A DNA stretch of 64,000 nucleotides, from positions 1-64,000 of the forward strand of contig CANKAM010000007.1 in assembly GCA_947479755.1 (NCBI GenBank), in the 5' to 3' direction. Shown piece after piece: positions 61,074-64,000 of the stretch. This DNA is from Bacteroidota bacterium (GTDB taxonomy: Bacteria; Bacteroidota; Bacteroidia; SXHM01). The translations under genes were made by a program, and so were the position numbers. A model generated the notes under the pieces. The model was not told where the DNA came from, did no database searches, and worked only from the letters and a program-made list of their open reading frames with translations. Each line of letters opens with the position of its first letter. The first letter of the stretch is position 1.

Positions 61074-62711
61074 TTATTTTATAACTATTCGCTGAACAGA
61101 TTGATAATTCCCGGCTGAGATTGCGACCAAGTAGATCCCTGCTGCATATTTCTCAGGGAATTCAATTTCATCTAAATAATTTCCGGCAGGTTTATTTTTT
61201 TGAGTCATCAGCAGTGATTTTTCGCCCAAAACGTTAATGAGTTCAACTTTAAGATCTGAAGTAGTTGGTAAAATATAATTCATCGAAATCATATCTGATG
61301 CAGGATTTGGAAAGACAGTTACTTTAAGAGGATTACTATCAGGATTATCAATACCCGATAACAAGTCTCCATAAATATATTGAAAGCCCATTACCATCAT
61401 TTCCTCTTCAGAAGTTAACCCCCAATAAATGGTATCAGAGGTGTAATTTCTATATCGGGCGCGGTGTATCCAACCTAAACGGGGGTCAACCTGTAGAAAA
61501 TTATCATAAAATCTAAATGTAGCATCCACACCAAAACGGTGATAACCTACATTAAAGTCCTGCTCATAGCTGTACCAGCTTTCATATTCCTGTGTACCCA
61601 TTGTTCCGTCAGGATTACGAAGAAAGATATCATAGTCGGTTCCGTATTTGTGCGTGTGTCCATATAGTTGCCATACTTTCCAGTATTTGGTTTCATTTAC
61701 ATCGTTTGCTACCTCAACAAACTCATGTTCTATATTATCCGGAGGAATGGCAATACTAAAAACCGGATAATTTCTGATAAGCATAAAATCTGAAGCAGTG
61801 CCAATGGGTTGCGTGTAAATGTTCATATAAAGATCGCAAGCCATAACGGTGTCAGGGTTTGGGTTGCGTATATGAAGGTTGAGATCAAGAACAGAGTTTT
61901 GCGCCCAAAAATAGGCAGTTCCTGTAGGCAAATCATATTCCCACATATTGGGTCCTGTTCCTATTCCATCCGTAACATCAGCATGTGAACTCAGTGCTTC
62001 TGGTCTTAATCCTTCAGCATAGTTATTCTCACCACCGGGAGAAAATTTATAAATTACGAAGTGATGTGTGTTTGATGGGAGCAGAGTAACAACTTTTGGT
62101 ATTTCAATATTGCTTGATAAACGTGGGTCATGTTTAATATAATAATAATCTTCAGTGGCCGGGGGCACTAAGATTTTTCCGATATAAATCTGGAAGCCTT
62201 CTCCGCTTGCGGGTGGAGTTGGATTTGGATAAGAATCATCTTTCCCGGCTCCGCTGTAATACAAATCTATTACATCAGTATCCACAACTGTTCCGGTTTG
62301 AGGTGCACCTCGCAAAATCCATTGGCGCATCAGTTCAATTTCTTCCTTCGCTAATGAAGTAAGACCGCTGGGCATATTATTTCCTTCTGTTCCCGCCAGA
62401 GTCATGTGAATATTATTTTCATTTAAACCATGTACAATTTTGCGTAAAAGAAAACTACGGTCAACATATCCGGGTGTTATTAGTTTGTCACCTTTTGCAG
62501 CAGCAGTGGGATTAACCGGAGTTGCATTTACCAAAGCTGAATACAGTGCAGATTCAGAAAGAGTAACATTGAACGTTGGTGTAACTCCACTATGACAGCT
62601 TGCGCCTGCACAGTTGGTTTGAAGGAGTTGATGAATCTGTGTAAATGTGCTTTGTGACTTTACATTGATGGAAAGAAGCGCGAAGAAAATAACGGGTAAA
62701 ATATTTTTCAT
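61074..62711 (-). CDS. secreted copper type II ascorbate-dependent monooxygenase-like protein with possible heme domain and T9SS sorting domain
   Basis: Exported protein of 545 residues. After a signal peptide (ending VKSQ), residues 21-135 resemble a cytochrome c domain with CAGASCH (Cys34, Cys39, His40, a CX4CH site) and Met113 in NNMPSG. Residues 165-450 match the peptidylglycine/dopamine monooxygenase fold by ligand pattern: His216-His217 (NTHHFVIYKF), His280 (LDLNLHIRN), His352 and His354 (YGHTHKYG) and Met438 in EEMM. Residues 462-545 are a T9SS type A sorting domain. Oxygenase activity is inferred from these residues. A close paralogue lies 34 bases upstream. Confidence 0.75.
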   Translation of the reverse strand: MKNILPVIFFALLSINVKSQSTFTQIHQLLQTNCAGASCHSGVTPTFNVTLSESALYSALVNATPVNPTAAAKGDKLITPGYVDRSFLLRKIVHGLNENNIHMTLAGTEGNNMPSGLTSLAKEEIELMRQWILRGAPQTGTVVDTDVIDLYYSGAGKDDSYPNPTPPASGEGFQIYIGKILVPPATEDYYYIKHDPRLSSNIEIPKVVTLLPSNTHHFVIYKFSPGGENNYAEGLRPEALSSHADVTDGIGTGPNMWEYDLPTGTAYFWAQNSVLDLNLHIRNPNPDTVMACDLYMNIYTQPIGTASDFMLIRNYPVFSIAIPPDNIEHEFVEVANDVNETKYWKVWQLYGHTHKYGTDYDIFLRNPDGTMGTQEYESWYSYEQDFNVGYHRFGVDATFRFYDNFLQVDPRLGWIHRARYRNYTSDTIYWGLTSEEEMMVMGFQYIYGDLLSGIDNPDSNPLKVTVFPNPASDMISMNYILPTTSDLKVELINVLGEKSLLMTQKNKPAGNYLDEIEFPEKYAAGIYLVAISAGNYQSVQRIVIK

Positions 62712-62745
62712 AAAAATATTGGTTTAGGGTAAAGTTTTAAGTTCG

Positions 62746-64000
62746 TTATTCAAAAATAATTTTTGCGGTTTGATTTCCTGAATTAGTTGAAATGGTCATG
62801 GAATAAAATCCCGGAGTAAGACCTAATGCGCTTTGACTTAGCTGCAGTTTTTGTTTGCCTTCGGTTATTGAAATGTTTTTAGAATAAACTTCTCTGCCCA
62901 TCATATCCAAAAGAAGAATCGTGCCTTCTGAAGAATTGTCGCAGTTGAATGAAAGGTTAATAATATCTCGTGAAGGGTTGGGATAAACATTAAAATAATT
63001 AAAAACACTTTCTTCTTCTTTAACACCGATGGTTACAGGTTCTGTGGTGTATTGAATATATGAAACAAACATTTCATCGGTAGTTCTCAGTCCGAAATAA
63101 ACCGGATCCGGGCCGGGGTTATTATACATGGTTTCATGTATTAAACCATCAGAAAAATCAACTTCCAGCATGGGGTCAAATGTGCGGAAAGGTGGATGCG
63201 CCCAGTCGTAATACCCTTGGTTAAAAGTATAGTCAGTATTATAATGCCCGTCATAAATAAGGTCACCTTTAGTGCCGTCTGAGTTGCGCATCCAGATATT
63301 GTATTCTTTACCTAATTGGTGTGTGTGAGCCATTATTGACCAGATATACCAAGTATAAGCCGAGTCGGCATTAAAATGATTTATAGTATAGATTGAATCG
63401 AGTCCGGTTCCCGGAATAACAAGGTTTGTTGGATCATCTCCACCATAATAGATTGGACCGGCAATCATTTCGGTTTGGGCTGTGCCAATGGGTTGTGTAT
63501 AAACATTTGAATATACTTCGGCAGGAAGGATTGAATCTTGATTGTAATTTGGAATGTGGTAATTCAAGTCAATAACAGAATTTGCTTCCCAACTAAATGC
63601 TGTACCCTCAGGAAGAAGAAGGTCTTGACTGTTGGGCCATTGACCTAAAATGTTACTGGTGTAATAAACGCCTGCTGCATCAAGAACGGTGTTCACCGGT
63701 CTTAATCCGGGAAGAAAATTTGAATCTTGTTGGGGGTAATATTTATAAAGTGCGGTGTGATGTGAGTATTCATTAATTTCGGTATTGATACGATATACCT
63801 CTTTTGCCGCAGGCATCTTAGTGGCATATTTATAGAAAACCTCTTTTTCTGTTGCGGGAGCTAAAAAGAAGGGCCCATAATGAACCTGAAAACCTTCTGA
63901 TGGGTCAGGTGGGGTAAGACGAGGAATTCTTGGCATTCCAGGTCCGCTGTAATAATCAGCCAATACCTGGATGTCAATATAATGATTAGTATCACCAGCT
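62746..64000 (-). CDS. secreted copper monooxygenase-like protein, T9SS-sorted (partial, N-terminus beyond the window)
   Basis: Paralogue of the preceding gene; the open frame continues to the window edge, reading GDTNHYIDIQVLADYYSGPG at the start of the visible part, so the signal peptide and any heme domain lie outside. Ligand pattern is conserved: His-His in EYSHHTALYKYY, His in IDLNYHIPNYN, HxH in MAHTHQLGKEYN and Met in TTDEMFVSYIQY. The C-terminal 80 residues (VYPNPSRDIINLSFNC to NQTAKIIFE) are a T9SS type A sorting domain. Shared motifs such as YTQPIGTA show clear duplication. Confidence 0.75.
   Translation of the reverse strand, partial: AGDTNHYIDIQVLADYYSGPGMPRIPRLTPPDPSEGFQVHYGPFFLAPATEKEVFYKYATKMPAAKEVYRINTEINEYSHHTALYKYYPQQDSNFLPGLRPVNTVLDAAGVYYTSNILGQWPNSQDLLLPEGTAFSWEANSVIDLNYHIPNYNQDSILPAEVYSNVYTQPIGTAQTEMIAGPIYYGGDDPTNLVIPGTGLDSIYTINHFNADSAYTWYIWSIMAHTHQLGKEYNIWMRNSDGTKGDLIYDGHYNTDYTFNQGYYDWAHPPFRTFDPMLEVDFSDGLIHETMYNNPGPDPVYFGLRTTDEMFVSYIQYTTEPVTIGVKEEESVFNYFNVYPNPSRDIINLSFNCDNSSEGTILLLDMMGREVYSKNISITEGKQKLQLSQSALGLTPGFYSMTISTNSGNQTAKIIFE

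Noticed and set aside
1..64000. tRNA, rRNA, riboswitch, prophage and insertion sequence signatures
   Set aside because: None was recognised by reading for conserved arms, conserved proteins or terminal inverted repeats with a transposase; a covariance-model scan would be needed to exclude small RNAs.

Overview
The window is a stretch of a Bacteroidota chromosome of moderate, roughly 40% GC. Several independent signals support this. Four proteins end, and the window-edge protein ends, in type IX secretion system (T9SS) sorting domains, and a PorV-type T9SS shuttle gene is present. The respiratory complex is the alternative complex III (ACIII) common in this phylum. Start codons lack Shine-Dalgarno sequences, and many genes are preceded by the Bacteroidota -7 element TAnnTTTG. 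Lipoproteins are abundant, and the IPExxxVDY-family gene sits directly before pyruvate kinase. The sequence does not identify the genus; an environmental Chitinophagales- or Sphingobacteriales-like lineage is a guess.

Layout. 1-7052 (minus): ACIII operon actABCDE, with the first codons of a probable actF at the edge. 7401-13504 (plus): a four-gene unit with an ECF sigma factor, an unusual fusion of an anti-sigma-like N-terminus to an outer-membrane barrel joined by 42-bp repeats, a PKD lipoprotein and a secreted protein with eight Cys-rich PKD repeats, closed by a terminator. 13618-23399: pyruvate kinase, a 2OG-Fe(II) oxygenase, a saccharopine-dehydrogenase-like reductase, two paralogous lipoproteins, a coiled-coil lipoprotein, a Cys/Met-type PLP enzyme, glutaryl-CoA-type acyl-CoA dehydrogenase and a J-domain/KTSC protein. 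23505-29752 (minus): RND efflux operon. 30027-33689: MltD-like transglycosylase, RRM protein, porV and small genes. 33828-35304: a cluster of unfamiliar genes with a CsoR-like protein and a 21-bp tandem-repeat array. 35332-48622: lgt, M28 peptidase, cysCDN, two OmpA-domain proteins, an aminotransferase, manC, RDD protein, plsC-type acyltransferase and rnhA. 48977-54625: a regulatory-domain protein, lipoprotein, short ssb, zinc-ribbon protein, polytopic membrane protein and superoxide dismutase. 54777-59725: FabG4-like reductase, fumC, 2-hydroxyacid dehydrogenase and phnW-like transaminase. 60156-64000 (minus): three T9SS cargo proteins, two of which look like peptidylglycine-monooxygenase-type copper enzymes.

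The intergenic DNA is unusually rich in short palindromic repeats of at least eight families. Several reach into genes: one encodes a lipoprotein signal peptide, one supplies the stop codon and last residues of the acyltransferase, and one carries a promoter in its loop. Two direct copies of one family tightly bracket manC.

The most unusual points are the sigma/anti-sigma-barrel unit, the CsoR-like/21-bp repeat cluster, the repeat-derived signal peptides, a translationally coupled 33-residue secreted peptide upstream of porV, an ssb gene fragment next to an intact ssb that lacks the usual acidic tail, and the paired copper-monooxygenase-like surface proteins. No tRNA, rRNA, CRISPR array, prophage or insertion sequence was recognised.
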